Part shown: positions 1 to 9,668 of the stretch, in pieces
Layout: each line of letters opens with the position of its first letter
Numbering within the stretch: the first letter of the stretch is position 1
Assembly: GCF_000283155.1 (NCBI RefSeq)
Contig: NW_004454180.1
Location: 19,051,885-19,115,884, forward strand
Source: Ceratotherium simum simum
Taxonomy: Eukaryota > Chordata > Mammalia > Perissodactyla > Rhinocerotidae
DNA length: 64,000 nt
Direction: 5' to 3'
The notes under the pieces: model-generated
Seen by the model: the letters and a program-made list of their open reading frames with translations, nothing else
Database searches by the model: none
Told to the model about the DNA's origin: nothing
Program-made: the position numbers and the translations under genes

Positions 1-793
1 AAAACAAATAAATAAATTTAAATAAAAAAAAATAAAATAAAAAAAACAAACCCTAAGGTAAAGTCTTTTGTGAAAGACAGAACCTTTGTAATGTAAATAT
101 CAGCCCTAAATAAATGCGTTGGGCTGGAAGAAATCTGAGGCACCTTCTTGCACAATGTATGAGAAAGAGATTTATCAGAAACAATGTAGAAGTTACTTTG
201 GAGTAAAGCAGGTTATACCTTGTACTGGAGGAGCCAAGGAAAGACTATACCTCCTTCTAAGGGAAAGTGCCCTGCTCACAGCTTTGGCTGCTTAGAAAGT
301 CACGGGATCTTCTCTCCCCCTGATACAGCCCAGCATGCACAGATGAGCTAGGGTCAATAAGACTCCTCTTCCAACAGTGTGAACTGGGACTACAAAGAGA
401 ACTGGTGGTTGGATGGAGATATTGATAGAGATGCTTGTGAGGTAGAGAGAGGCCAGAGTGGCCGTGATGAGCTGGAAATGTGCTAAAGTTATGAGGGAAC
501 ATAAATCATGGAAAAGTTGGCTGATTGGGAAATGAAAATAGGAAATGGAATGTAGTTGTTAAGAGAAGTAGCGAAGCCATGAGAGATGGAGAAAGTAATG
601 AGTACCTACATCCTACATCTGTTTTAGACTACAGTTTTCCAATTCCAATTCTAGGCTATCTATGTATTACACCCACTCACAAACCGCCACATATACACCT
701 TCCCCCTTCACCCACCTCCCTTTACTTGAGATAACTTGAGTGAGCCTCTGCTCTTTGTAACTTAAAGAGCTTAACTGAAATATATGTGCCTTA

Positions 794-1926
794 CAATATC
801 GGTCTTAGCAGCATATTTTCAAGTACCATGTCTAACCAGGCAAGGGAAACAACAGAAAAAATAAACAAACGAGACTACATCAAATTAAAAAGCTCCCACA
901 CAGCAAAGGAAACCATCAACAAAACGAAAAGACAACCTAACAATTGGGAGAAGGTATTTGCAAACCATTTATCTGATAAGGGGTTAATATCCAAAATATA
1001 TGAGTAACTCATACATCTCAACAACAAAAATACTAACAATCCAATTAAAAAATGGGCAAAAGATCTGAACAGATATTTCTCCAAAGAAGATATACAGATA
1101 GCCAACAGGCACATGAAAAGATGTTCAACATCACTAATTATCAGGGAAATGCAAATCAAAACTACAATGAGATATCACCTCACACCCGTCAGAATGGCTA
1201 TAATTAACAAGACAGGAAATAAGAAGTGTTGGAGAGGATGTGGAGAGAAGGGAACTCTCATACACTGCTGGTGAGAGTACAAACTGGTGCAGCCACTATG
1301 GAAAACAGTATGGAGATTCCTCAGAAAATTAAGACTAGAACTACCACACAATCCAGCTATTCCACTGATGAGTATTCTGGGTATTTATTCAAAGAACATG
1401 AAAATAAGAATGCATACAGACATATGTACCCCTATGTTCATTGCAGTGTTATTCACAACAGCCAAGACTTGGAAGCCACCTAGGTGCCCATCAAGGGACG
1501 AATGGATAAAGAAGATGTGGTATAAATACACAATGGAATACTACTCAGCCATAAAAAAAGGATGAAATAGGGCCATTTGTGACAACATGGATGGATCTTG
1601 AGGGTATTATGCTAAGCGAAATAAGTCAGAGGGAGAAAGTCAAATACCGTATGATTTCACTCATAAATAGAAGATAAAAACAACAACAAACACATAGAGA
1701 CAGAGATTGGATTGGTGGTTACCAGAGCGGAAAGGGGAGGGAGGAGGGTGAAAAGGGTGATTAGGCACATGTGTGTGGTGATGGATTGTAATTAGTCTTT
1801 GAGTGGTGAAAATGATGTAGTCTACACAGAAATCAAAATATAATGATGTACATCCAAAATTTAGATAATGTTATAAACCAATGTTACTGCAATAAAAAAT
1901 AAATAAATTAATTAATTAATTAAATT
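794..1926 (+). mobile_element. 5'-truncated L1 with target-site duplication
   Basis: This is the 3' end of L1 ORF2, starting at the 'tcttagcagcatattttcaagtaccatgtct' region, then 3'UTR and an AT-rich tail with AATAAA. The flanking repeat aaatatatgtgcctta (778-793) matches 1927-1942 with one mismatch. ORF2 frames are broken by stops, so it is dead. It sits in DNAI1 intron 1, antisense to that gene. Confidence 0.9.
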
Positions 1927-2193
1927 AAATATATCTGCCTTAGAGTTTGCCAGGATAAAGGGCAGAAGAAGTAGGAAAGACTTGGGCATTCCCAAGGCAG
2001 GGGGAACAAAACATTAAGAAAGATACAGAGGCTTGGAAATATATGTCTGTCCAGGCATCAGCAGGGTTTTTTATCCCTTTTTATTCCAATCTGTTCCAAA
2101 GCAAGATTCGAGGCTGAATGTATGACACACAGAAAAAATAAGTCAATGAGAAAACAAATGTGAGGTAACAATAAAAGTAAGAAAATAAGCTTA

Positions 2194-2411
2194 GGGCCGG
2201 CCCCGTGGCTTAGCAGTTAAGTGCACGCGCTCCACTGCTGGCGGCCCGGGTTCGGATCCTAGGCGCGCACTGCTGCACCGTTTCTCTGGCCATGCTGAGG
2301 CCGTGTCCCACATACAGCAACTAGAAGGATGTGCAACTATGATGTACAACTATCTACTGGGGCTTTGGGGGAAAAATAAATAAATAAAAGCAATCATTCT
2401 TCTAAAAAAAA
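2194..2411 (+). mobile_element. ERE SINE, short-tail form
   Basis: A tRNA-like head (ggccggccccgtggcttagc; B-box ggttcggatcc) precedes the tail 'gatgtgcaactatgatgtacaactatctactgggg' and an A-rich end. It is flanked by a perfect 15-bp duplication, aagaaaataagctta, at 2179-2193 and 2412-2426. Confidence 0.93.
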
Positions 2412-2570
2412 AAGAAAATAAGCTTAACATCAGGAGTAGGGTCCCTACATAATTAACAGAATTTGGCGGCTTTGGCTAGGACAAAGGAAGCATGAGTTGC
2501 TTCTTCTGCAGGCCCAGAAAGAAAAGTTAGTATTCTTTCTTTTCTTAGAGTATTGCAGTACATACCTTTC

Positions 2571-2720
2571 CATCATTCATTTATCTACTCATCAACTAAT
2601 TCACTCAGTCATTATTCATTCATCCAGTATTTATTAAGAATCTACTATGTACCAGATCCTAGGATGACAGCTAAAGAAGAACCAAGGTTGAGTTGGTCCC
2701 ACCCCAAGGGTTCTCAAATC
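2571..2720 (-). repeat. L2 3' end, antisense
   Basis: CATTCATTTATC... followed by TATTTATTAAGAATCTACTATG is the reversed L2 3' terminus (…catagtaggtgctcaataaata). Confidence 0.65.
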
Positions 2721-3299
2721 TAGAAGTGAGATAAACGGAGCACATCAACACACCACACAAACCAGAATCCAGGAGTAGGACAAAGTGTTGTGAGACACAA
2801 GGCAGTGAAACCAAAGTTTGATCAACAGCTGTGTCCTTTGCTTGTTCCCTCCATACAACTCTGTCTCAGGGATTGAGAGGATTGAACACTCCATACAAAT
2901 TCCTAACTGGCAGAAAACAATTTCGTGTCGCTTGCTCACAGCTGGAGCCAGAGAATCAAAATTACTCTTTAGCATCAGCTTGCAGGCTGCAAAGCCCAGG
3001 GATAAGCACAAGAGCCCTCTGCCATTATTATTCAAGTACCTGGCATGTCCTGAGTACTAACGATGTGCTAGGCTCCACAGTAAACAGGGGAGGAGACCAA
3101 GTTCTGGCCTCAAATGCTCACAGCTGTTTTGTAATCTGATAATTGTGCATGACTAACCTCAGACCATAACTCTGAAAATAGCATGACTGTAATCATAACA
3201 AAATGGGACAGCCATTGGCAAAATTTGTTTTCTAGTTATCACTTCCAGAAGGAATTCCATAACACTGCTAGGGGAAGAGAAGGGAAAACTCTCTCAACT

Positions 3300-3958
3300 T
3301 CCTGCCACTAAACCTTTAAATTATCATCATCTGCATCCATCCCTTCCTCCTTTCTCCTCTCCTGTTACAAAGTGTTCCACCTCCTCTCCACAACTGATCC
3401 ACTCCCACCTCCTCAGAGACTTGGCGCTCATCATTATTTTATCTGTCTCCAGCTTCAACTTCTTCTATCTATGCCAGGGTCCCTCCTCTCAGCATTTAAT
3501 ATATCCAAGTCTTACTTTCATTTCTTAAAAAAATCTTTGTCTGTATGGTCTTTACTGGCTTCTTAGCTCAATTCAGTCTGGCTTTTACCTCTGAAAGTTT
3601 TCTTTCCAAGGTCCCCACTGACTTCCTAATTACTAAATCTAATGGCTATGTCTAGTTCTTATCTTCACTGACCCTTTAGCAGCATGTGGCATGGCCGACC
3701 ACATACTCTATAAACACCATAAACTGACTATACACCACTCTTCCTTTGGCTTCTGGGACATTATTCTTCCTTGCCGTCTTCTAACCTCTCTGGTCATTCT
3801 TTCTTATCCTACATTTTGGACCTCTTCTTCTTCTGTCCAAACCTTAAATCATGGTGTTCCTCCGAGAAGTCTTCCCCGATTCCTCCAGAATCCATGTTAG
3901 GATCTCCTAACACACACTTCCATAGCACCCTCTGCTACTTCCCCAACCACATTCCATC
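3300..3958 (+). repeat. L2 ORF2/3'UTR remnant, sense
   Basis: Diverged copy of the distal L2 body, recognised by the 'cagcagcatgtggcatggccgaccac' block and the later 'gagaagtcttccccgattcc' block. Frames are interrupted. Confidence 0.7.
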
Positions 3959-4800
3959 ATTCATTTAAATCACTCATTGAGAGCTTCTGACGTGATGGCC
4001 ACTGTGTTAGGGGCTGAGAATACAGATGCGAGCAAAAACACTCACAGGCCCTGGTCTCAAGGAGCTCACAGTCTAGTGGGAGAGACATACAATAATCAAA
4101 TAATTACACAAACAAGTGAATAATTATACACTGTGATATATGCTATGGAAGAAAGGATCAAGAGCAATCATACATAGAGGAATCTCAACCCTATCGTCAT
4201 TAACAGGGCAGGAGGCACTGGGGCAGGTTGTGGGGATTGATGTTTGAGCTGAAATCTTAGGAGTGAGTACATGTGTGAGGGAGGGTGTGAAGAGTGCTCC
4301 AGAAAGAGGGGACAGTACGTAGAACCGCAGCACAGTAGTTCTAAGTTCTGAAGGGGAAGAGTGGTACAAGTGAAGGCTTACTTACAAGTGAAGGCCAAGC
4401 AGGCCTCGGCTTAGGTGTTTAGGCTCCTGAAGGGTTATCCAAAATCTGGTCCCTATCCTAAGAGCAATGGGAAGTCACTGAAAAGTTCTGAGTGAGGGAT
4501 GACAAATCAGATTGACAGTTTGAAAAGATCACTTGATGCAGCGTAGAGAGTGGATAGGAAGGGGCATGAGTAGATGAGGGGAAAACCAGTTACAAGGCTT
4601 TTATAGCACTCTGAAAGTGAAAGATGACTGTTGGCTGGGCTAGGCGGGTGACAGTGGTTTGATTCGAGAAAAAAGTGGTTTGATTCGAGAGATAATTAGG
4701 AGGTAAAGGGGCAAAGGATCATATCCACGGCTTGAGGAAAATAAGAAGTGTAAGGATGACACTGAGGAGAAGGGTCACAAAAGTGAGCATATCTTACTTT
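3959..4800 (-). repeat. L2 3' region, antisense
   Basis: Begins 'cactcattgagagcttctgacg' and continues through 'ctcacagtctagtgggagagaca' and the 'gggaagtcactgaaaagttctgagtgagg' block. It abuts the sense L2 to its left, tail to tail. Confidence 0.7.
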
Positions 4801-5459
4801 GGACATAGAGAAACACGTCAATTTCCTTTAGATTCTGCTCCCCTCCTCCTATCCTTTCTTCCCAGGCCCAGTCGCCAGGCTCAAAATCTCTGAATCATCA
4901 GACTCTCTTCCTGGCTATGCACCACTTGCCCCTACCCTAGTCACCCCACACCAAGATAAATATTTCTAAAAGTATTGTCCCAGAGGGGCCTCTGGACAGA
5001 CCACAAAATGATCCGAAAACACAAGTCTTTTCTTTGGCTCTTACAGGCAAATGATGTAAAATCCCAGACTTTGATTTTTTTTTTTATAGTAACCAACTGA
5101 GTTATAAAGGAATACTAAAATTTGTTAGTCATAAACTAAAATTAGCTTTTAACTGGAGTTCACAGAAGACTCTAATTCAGTTCTCTACTAAGAAGCCTGG
5201 CTGCCAGGCAATGTTTGGGAAAGCTGCAAAGCTCCTCCTGCATACATACACATGCAGCCAGTTGGAATTCTCGCAATTTTCAGGAAGGACGGTTTGTTAT
5301 TAGGGCGTTACCAGTGATGTTTTGAGCTGGTCATGGTTTATGGTGCCTGACATTCATGCATTTTAATTACAAATTATGACTCATGGAGCTCCATCATGAT
5401 CAGTTTAATATGCCATGGGTTATTTGATTAACCCTGTGGGGTAGGGCGATACGCCTCTC

Positions 5460-5895
5460 TGACCTTATTTCCCATCACTTTCCCCATCCCTTCCTTGCTG
5501 ATCCAGAACACGTGTAGCAGCAGCTCCCATCTCAGGGACTTTACACTTGCTATGCCCTCTGTCTGGAATGCTTCCCCTCCAGATATCACATAGTTAACTC
5601 TTTCATTTCCCTCAGGTCTTTCTCAAATGCCACCTCTGCGAGGCCTTCCCTGACTACCCTATTTAAATCACAATCTTCTGGTTCCCTGACTGTCATAGTC
5701 CACTGCCCGGCTTTATTTTTCTCCTTGACAGCTATCAACATCTGATAATCTATATATTTTACTCATTTGTTTATTGACAATTTACCTCCAACTAAAAGAT
5801 AAGCTCCTGAGAGCAGGGGTTTATGTTTTGTTTGTTGCTATATCACCAATACATGGCCCATAGTAGGTGCTCAATAAATAATTGTTGAATGAGAA
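5460..5895 (+). repeat. L2 3' end, sense
   Basis: Contains 'gaggccttccctgactaccc', 'gagagcaggggtttatgtt' and the terminal 'agtaggtgctcaataaataattgttgaatga', a well preserved L2 terminus. Confidence 0.8.
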
Positions 5896-6164
5896 TGAAT
5901 ATTTACATCATCAGAATTTTTGACCTCTTAATGTCCAACACCCAGCTCCTAAGGCTGGGTACGTGTAGTTCACATTTGCATCACTCACAGCCCTACTGCC
6001 AAAGCAGATACAGACATGAACCCGGAAAACATGCTTCTACAGAGACATCTCCCCATTATCACTCCCCACTAGTCTCCCCATCCCAGGGTCACCTCTTCCT
6101 ACCCTTCAAACACACTCAGATCAAAATCTCCAAAGAACAGCTCAAGGCATTCAGAATTCATATT

Positions 6165-6715
6165 CAACTCACTTTCTCAAAATTTAATATATTCCAGGCA
6201 TTGTGCTAGGTTCAGGGGAATCAACAATGAATGAGACAGACATGATCCTTGCCATCCCAGAGTTTACAGTCTAGTGGGGATATCATCCTATCGCACCTCC
6301 AGGAAGGGGACTTACTCTCTTGTAGGAGAATATGACAGCCAAGCTGAGACCTGCTGTATGAACAGGAGATGAAGGAGAGCTTTGGGGCAGGGTGGCATGG
6401 AGCAGGCGGCAGCAGATAGAAAAGACTGTACCAGGCAGGCAGAGGAAATAGCAGTTTCAAAGGCCTGGAGGAGAAAGAGAGTGTAGATGTCATTTTCCAG
6501 GAAGTGAGGGCAGTTGAGTGTGTTGTGACTGTGGAATCTTCACAGAGCAATGGTGAGACCTGCAGTAGGGTGGGTAGTAAAGGCTAGACCTTGCAAGGTC
6601 TTGGAGGCCATACAAAGCAACTTAGACATTTGAGACTTTATCCTGAGAGCAAAAGGGAGCCACTGAAAGGTCTGATGAGTGGAGTGACATGAACAATGGA
6701 GTTTAAACTCTTCTC
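6165..6715 (-). repeat. L2 3' region, antisense
   Basis: 'ccaggcattgtgctaggtt', 'agtttacagtctagtgggg' and 'ccttgcaaggtcttggaggcc' occur in the expected antisense L2 order. Confidence 0.7.
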
Positions 6716-6719
6716 TGTC

Positions 6720-6995
6720 TCCTAACAAACCCAACCCTGACCTGCCCTCCCTGCCGCAGGCATCCAAGTTGTAGCTGCCTCTTCCCTAAAGCTTTTCTGC
6801 TGCTTGAAACTGCGTATCTCTCTCTCTCTCAGCCCCAGGAATCCCATCCTCCCTTATCTGTGTATGCCTGTGTTCTGTCTCCCGCAATAGACTGAGTTCC
6901 CCAAGGACAGGAACAACTTCTCAAACCTCTCTAGGTCGTCCCACACCCAGCTCACCACTGACCCAGAGTGGGCTTCACTGAGACAAGAGAGTGAT
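6720..6995 (+). repeat. L2-like 3' fragment, sense
   Basis: 'tctgtctcccgcaatagactgagttccccaaggacagg' is the L2 3'UTR phrase. The remainder is diverged. Confidence 0.45.
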
Positions 6996-7244
6996 GAATA
7001 CAACCTAGCACAACCCGGCCTTTTCTCACACCCCACACACCAATATTTACACTGTACTAAAACAACCGTTCCCTCCAGGGGGTAGGGCTGAAGTGTGCAG
7101 GGCCAGCTGACCCAGGTTTCTCTGCTTCCCGTCTGCTGTCATCTCTCTCTGCTCTCAGTGTAATTAGCCTCCAATGTCTCCCCTAATGGGCTGGAGAAAC
7201 GGATCCCCAAGCTTGTTCAAACTGCAAGTGCTAGAAAAGACAAA

Positions 7245-7720
7245 ACTAATTTGTAGTGACAGAAAACACACCAGTGGTTACCTGGGGCTGGGGGTTGGGG
7301 AGAACTGACTGGGACGAGGCACAAGGGAAATTTTGGGGGTGAGAAAGTGTCCTGTATCTTGATTGTGGTTCACAAGTGTATAAATTTGTCAAAACTTGTC
7401 AACATGTACAACAAAAATGGTCCATTTCCCAGGGCTGGCCCCGTGGCATAGCAGTTAAGTGCGGGCGCTCCGCTGCTGGTGGCCCGGGGTTCGGCTCCCG
7501 GGCGCGCACCAATGCACCGCTTGTCAGGCCATGCTGTGGTGGCGTCCCATATAAAGTGGAGGAAGATGGGCACAGATGCTAGCCCAGGGCCAGTCTTCCT
7601 CAGCAAAAAGAGGAGGATTGGCATGGATGTTAGCTTAGGGCTGATCTTCCTCACAAAAAAAAACGGTCCATTTCATTGTATGTAAAGCAGATCTCAGTAA
7701 TGCTGAATTTAAAATAAACT
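7245..7720 (+). repeat. Old L1 3'UTR fragment, split by an ERE SINE
   Basis: 'accagtggttacctggggctgggg' and 'aaagtgtcctgtatcttgattgtggtt' are typical L1 3'UTR phrases. The element is interrupted by the SINE at 7431-7664. Confidence 0.55.
7431..7664 (+). mobile_element. ERE SINE, long-tail (ttagctcagggc) form
   Basis: The same tRNA-like head continues into 'ggaggaagatgggcacagatgctagcccagggcc' and a second 'gaggaggattggcatggatgttagc' module. A 10-bp duplication, ggtccatttc, lies at 7419-7428 and 7665-7674. Confidence 0.9.
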
Positions 7721-8521
7721 GCACGTAAATAAAGAATCAGTAGGCCCAAGCACAGTACCTGAGCTTCAAAAACACAGTTCAACGCTGACATAAAACTAGG
7801 GCATGGCCATACGGGAATAGCAGCCTCCCCATGGTGACAGAGATCTAAGAAAGATGGGTCCACCTGCCAAGGAAGGCCAGGGGAGAGAAGCAAAGGACCA
7901 AAGGCTGATCTGGAGCAGGCCAGACCAAAATATGTAAAGTCAAGCAGCATGGACACAGATTTGCACTCCACACCTCAACCTCAAAATACCTAGGCCTGAG
8001 TGAGGGAAATTTAGAATAAATAAATATAAATCCTGCCTCACAGAGCCAGAAACTGCATATTAGTCCCAGAGTGATAATTCATAGAGGGTCTGGAAAAAGT
8101 GATTTGTGAAGGACCGAGTGGCTTCACCACAGAGGGCTTCTTGAGAAGCTGGGCCTTGCCTCACCTTCCAGGGTGATGCTGGTAGGAAAGCAGAACTCTG
8201 TGCTGGGTGGGTCAGGGGTTTCCTGTGAGAAGGAATGACATCTGGCCAGGTGGCAACAAGGACACATGTTCACATGGCTGAATGAGTCACAGGAGTGGAC
8301 CAGGGGCTCACAGGGAAGAGAGACATATGCGGCTCCAAAAATAATGGGGGGCCAGTGTTTGGGGTGTGCACTGTGTGAAGGGGGGTCAGGAATGGGAAAC
8401 AGGTCTCTCTCCTCTTCCTCTTATCTGACCCTGTCTCCTCCCAAGTTTCCCAGCACAGAAAATCCAAACCAAACTCCTGCACATAATGTCTTTGAGACAA
8501 GAATGTGAGGGCAAGGAGGAA

Positions 8522-8542
8522 GGGTGGGGGTGGGGGTGGGGG
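8522..8542 (+). repeat. G-quadruplex-type G-run
   Basis: GGG-T-GGGGG-T-GGGGG-T-GGGGG: four G-runs with one-base loops, near the start of DNAI1 intron 1. It would form on the strand antisense to DNAI1. Confidence 0.6.
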
Positions 8543-8767
8543 TAAAGGAGGACAGGCTGGTCAGGATGGGTCTGCGGACCGAGTGGAGTGAGGAAGAGGA
8601 GTGTGCAGAGTGTGGGAGAGGAGGCTAGGATCAGTGGTAGAGAGTAGGACAGGGTCAGAGGTGAGTGGGAACACAGGCCAGGGGTCACAGAGAGAGGTTA
8701 GGGGTCAACAGGAAAAGGAAGATGAAGGATCAGTAGGAGAGGTGTGATCAGTGGTCACTGGCGGCGA

Positions 8768-8780
8768 AGGTCAGAGGTCA
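8768..8780 (+). promoter_or_regulatory. DR1 nuclear-receptor-type element
   Basis: AGGTCA-G-AGGTCA is a perfect direct repeat with a one-base spacer, the class bound by RXR heterodimers, HNF4 and COUP-TF. It sits just inside DNAI1 intron 1, 30 bp past the exon 1 donor. A second DR1-like pair, GGGTCA-G-AGGTGA, is at 8652-8664, with further half-sites between. Function is not shown. Confidence 0.4.
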
Positions 8781-8811
8781 TCGGGAGAGGGCAGGTCGGG
8801 TTGTGTGTTAC

Positions 8812-8841
8812 CTGCCTACGAGGCGGCTGTTTTGGGGGCAT
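8812..8841 (-). CDS. DNAI1: DNAI1 coding exon 1 (partial gene; rest lies off the left edge)
   Basis: This is the first coding exon of the dynein axonemal intermediate chain 1, which tethers outer dynein arms in motile cilia and sperm flagella. Read on the minus strand, the frame from 8862 to 8812 gives VLPASSKMPPKQPPRRQ and then a splice donor (CAG|gtaaca, gt at 8811-8810). Human DNAI1 exon 1, recalled from memory, is MIPASAKAPHKQPHKQ, with the same exon end, so P-A-S-x-K and K-Q-P align. The human initiator aligns with GTG at 8862-8860, and the first ATG is at 8841-8839 (A at -3). No ATG occurs in any frame between about 9047 and 8842 on this strand, so I set the start there. Divergent FAM219A and an upstream X-box support the assignment. 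No exon 2 was recognised in 1-8811, which fits a long intron 1. The main doubt is the true start codon. Confidence 0.8.
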
Positions 8842-9051
8842 CTTCGAAGAAGCAGGAAGCACCTCAACACTTGGAGCGCCTACAAAACGCTCCCTCGCCT
8901 AAGGACAAGAAGTTTATCCGTCCCCTGGATCACGCACAGAAAATCCGGATTCTTTTTCACTTCAATTTCCAGTCGCAGGGGTTCTTTGGGGACAGTCGTC
9001 GTTGTGGGTCCCCGCGCCCTTGTAGGATGGAATCGGCTCCACCCTGACGCG

Positions 9052-9064
9052 GTTACCCAGCAAC
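9052..9064. promoter_or_regulatory. RFX X-box (ciliary promoter motif)
   Basis: GTTACCCAGCAAC fits the X-box consensus GTNRCC-N(0-3)-RGYAAC exactly, with a one-base spacer. RFX-family factors bind such imperfect inverted repeats in promoters of ciliary genes. It lies about 210 bp upstream of the first DNAI1 ATG, the expected distance for a ciliary X-box. Binding is inferred from the motif and context. Confidence 0.8.
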
Positions 9065-9280
9065 CAACCGGCAGCCAAGGCGCAGGCGCCTCTGACACCT
9101 CCCCCCGGCCCGAGGGGGAGGCGGGGCTGGGCGCGCGGGGACCGCCCGCTCCGCTAAGCCCCGCCCCTCAGGGGGTAACGGGACCCGCGGCCTCGCCTTC
9201 GGAACCCCTGAATGTGGGCGGGGCGGGCCGCCCAGGCACCGCCTCCTCATGAATAATGCAGCATCCAGGCGGTGTCCCGG

Positions 9281-9291
9281 ACCCGGAAGTG
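9281..9291 (+). promoter_or_regulatory. ETS/GABPA-type site at the probable FAM219A start
   Basis: ACCCGGAAGTG is a near-ideal ETS-family (GABPA/ELK) site. Such sites typically sit within tens of bases of the start in TATA-less CpG-island promoters, and this one lies just ahead of the presumed FAM219A leader. Confidence 0.6.
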
Positions 9292-9608
9292 GAGTTGCCG
9301 AGTCACCGCAGTGGCTGAGCTGCTGACAGGAGGCGGCGGCGGAGGAGGAGGCGAGGCAAGACCTGCGGCTCCGCCGGGCCACAGCCGCGGTAGCGCTAGG
9401 CAAGCCCACGAAGCCACGCCGGCCTCAGCCGCCAGCGAACCTCCCGCCCCGCGCCCCCTCCACCGTCTGCCCGGCCGCCTGCCCGCCCGACGCGTCCGGG
9501 GCGGCCTAGTCTGCACCACCCACCGGCTCCTGGGGCCGCCGCCCCGCGCGGTCCATCGGCGTCCCTGGCCGCGCCCGCCCCGGGCCCGCTCGCCCGCCCG
9601 CCGGCACC

Positions 9609-9668
9609 ATGATGGAGGAGATCGACCGGTTCCAGGTGCCCACCGCGCACTCGGAGATGCAGCCGCTG
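9609..9668 (+). CDS. FAM219A: FAM219A coding exon 1
   Basis: Residues 1-20. The start context is gcaccATGatgg, with a second ATG immediately following (M-M-E-E-I-D). The exon ends in CTG, followed by donor gtgagg at 9669, phase 0. It lies in the CpG island. Confidence 0.93.

Larger units (their letters stand above)
1..8811 (-). other. DNAI1: DNAI1 intron 1 (5' portion)
   Basis: This is intronic sequence of DNAI1, read leftward from the donor at 8811. It holds L1, L2 and two ERE insertions, listed separately. Unique stretches without recognised genes are about 50-777, 1943-2178, 2720-3300, 4800-5455, 7000-7240 and 7720-8520. The first 50 bases are an A-rich tail of an element that starts outside the window. 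The segment at about 7150-7200 contains TAATTAG and CTAATGGG homeodomain-like words but is otherwise unremarkable. I looked for a second DNAI1 exon and found none. Confidence 0.65.
8863..9608. promoter_or_regulatory. Divergent DNAI1/FAM219A promoter and CpG island, including both 5'UTRs
   Basis: The interval between the DNAI1 exon and the FAM219A ATG is strongly GC-rich and CpG-dense, most clearly from about 8990 to 9720, and no TATA box is evident. It contains an X-box (9052-9064), an NRF1-like GGCGCAGGCGCC near 9078, several GGGCGGGGC-type Sp1 boxes (about 9120-9230) and an ETS box (9281-9291). In human the two genes start head-to-head a few hundred bases or less apart, so I infer a shared bidirectional promoter. 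The FAM219A start is probably near 9280-9310 and the DNAI1 start near 9050-9150; neither can be fixed from sequence. The FAM219A leader carries a short GGC/GAG-rich run at about 9330-9358. Confidence 0.75.

Noticed and set aside
1226..1565. Open frames with LINE ORF2-like residues
   Set aside because: They are fragments of a truncated, stop-riddled L1 without a complete ORF2.
7370..7685. Several 60-100-codon frames with similar 'GRAPTHRFSGHAEA'-type peptides, recurring across the window
   Set aside because: They are translations of the ERE SINE body in either orientation and recur at each SINE copy. They are not a protein family.
1..8811. Possible DNAI1 exon 2 or other DNAI1 exons
   Set aside because: I scanned the minus strand for the expected continuation (S-I-x-I-G-R-G) with an AG acceptor and did not find it. 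Intron 1 is known to be long in human.
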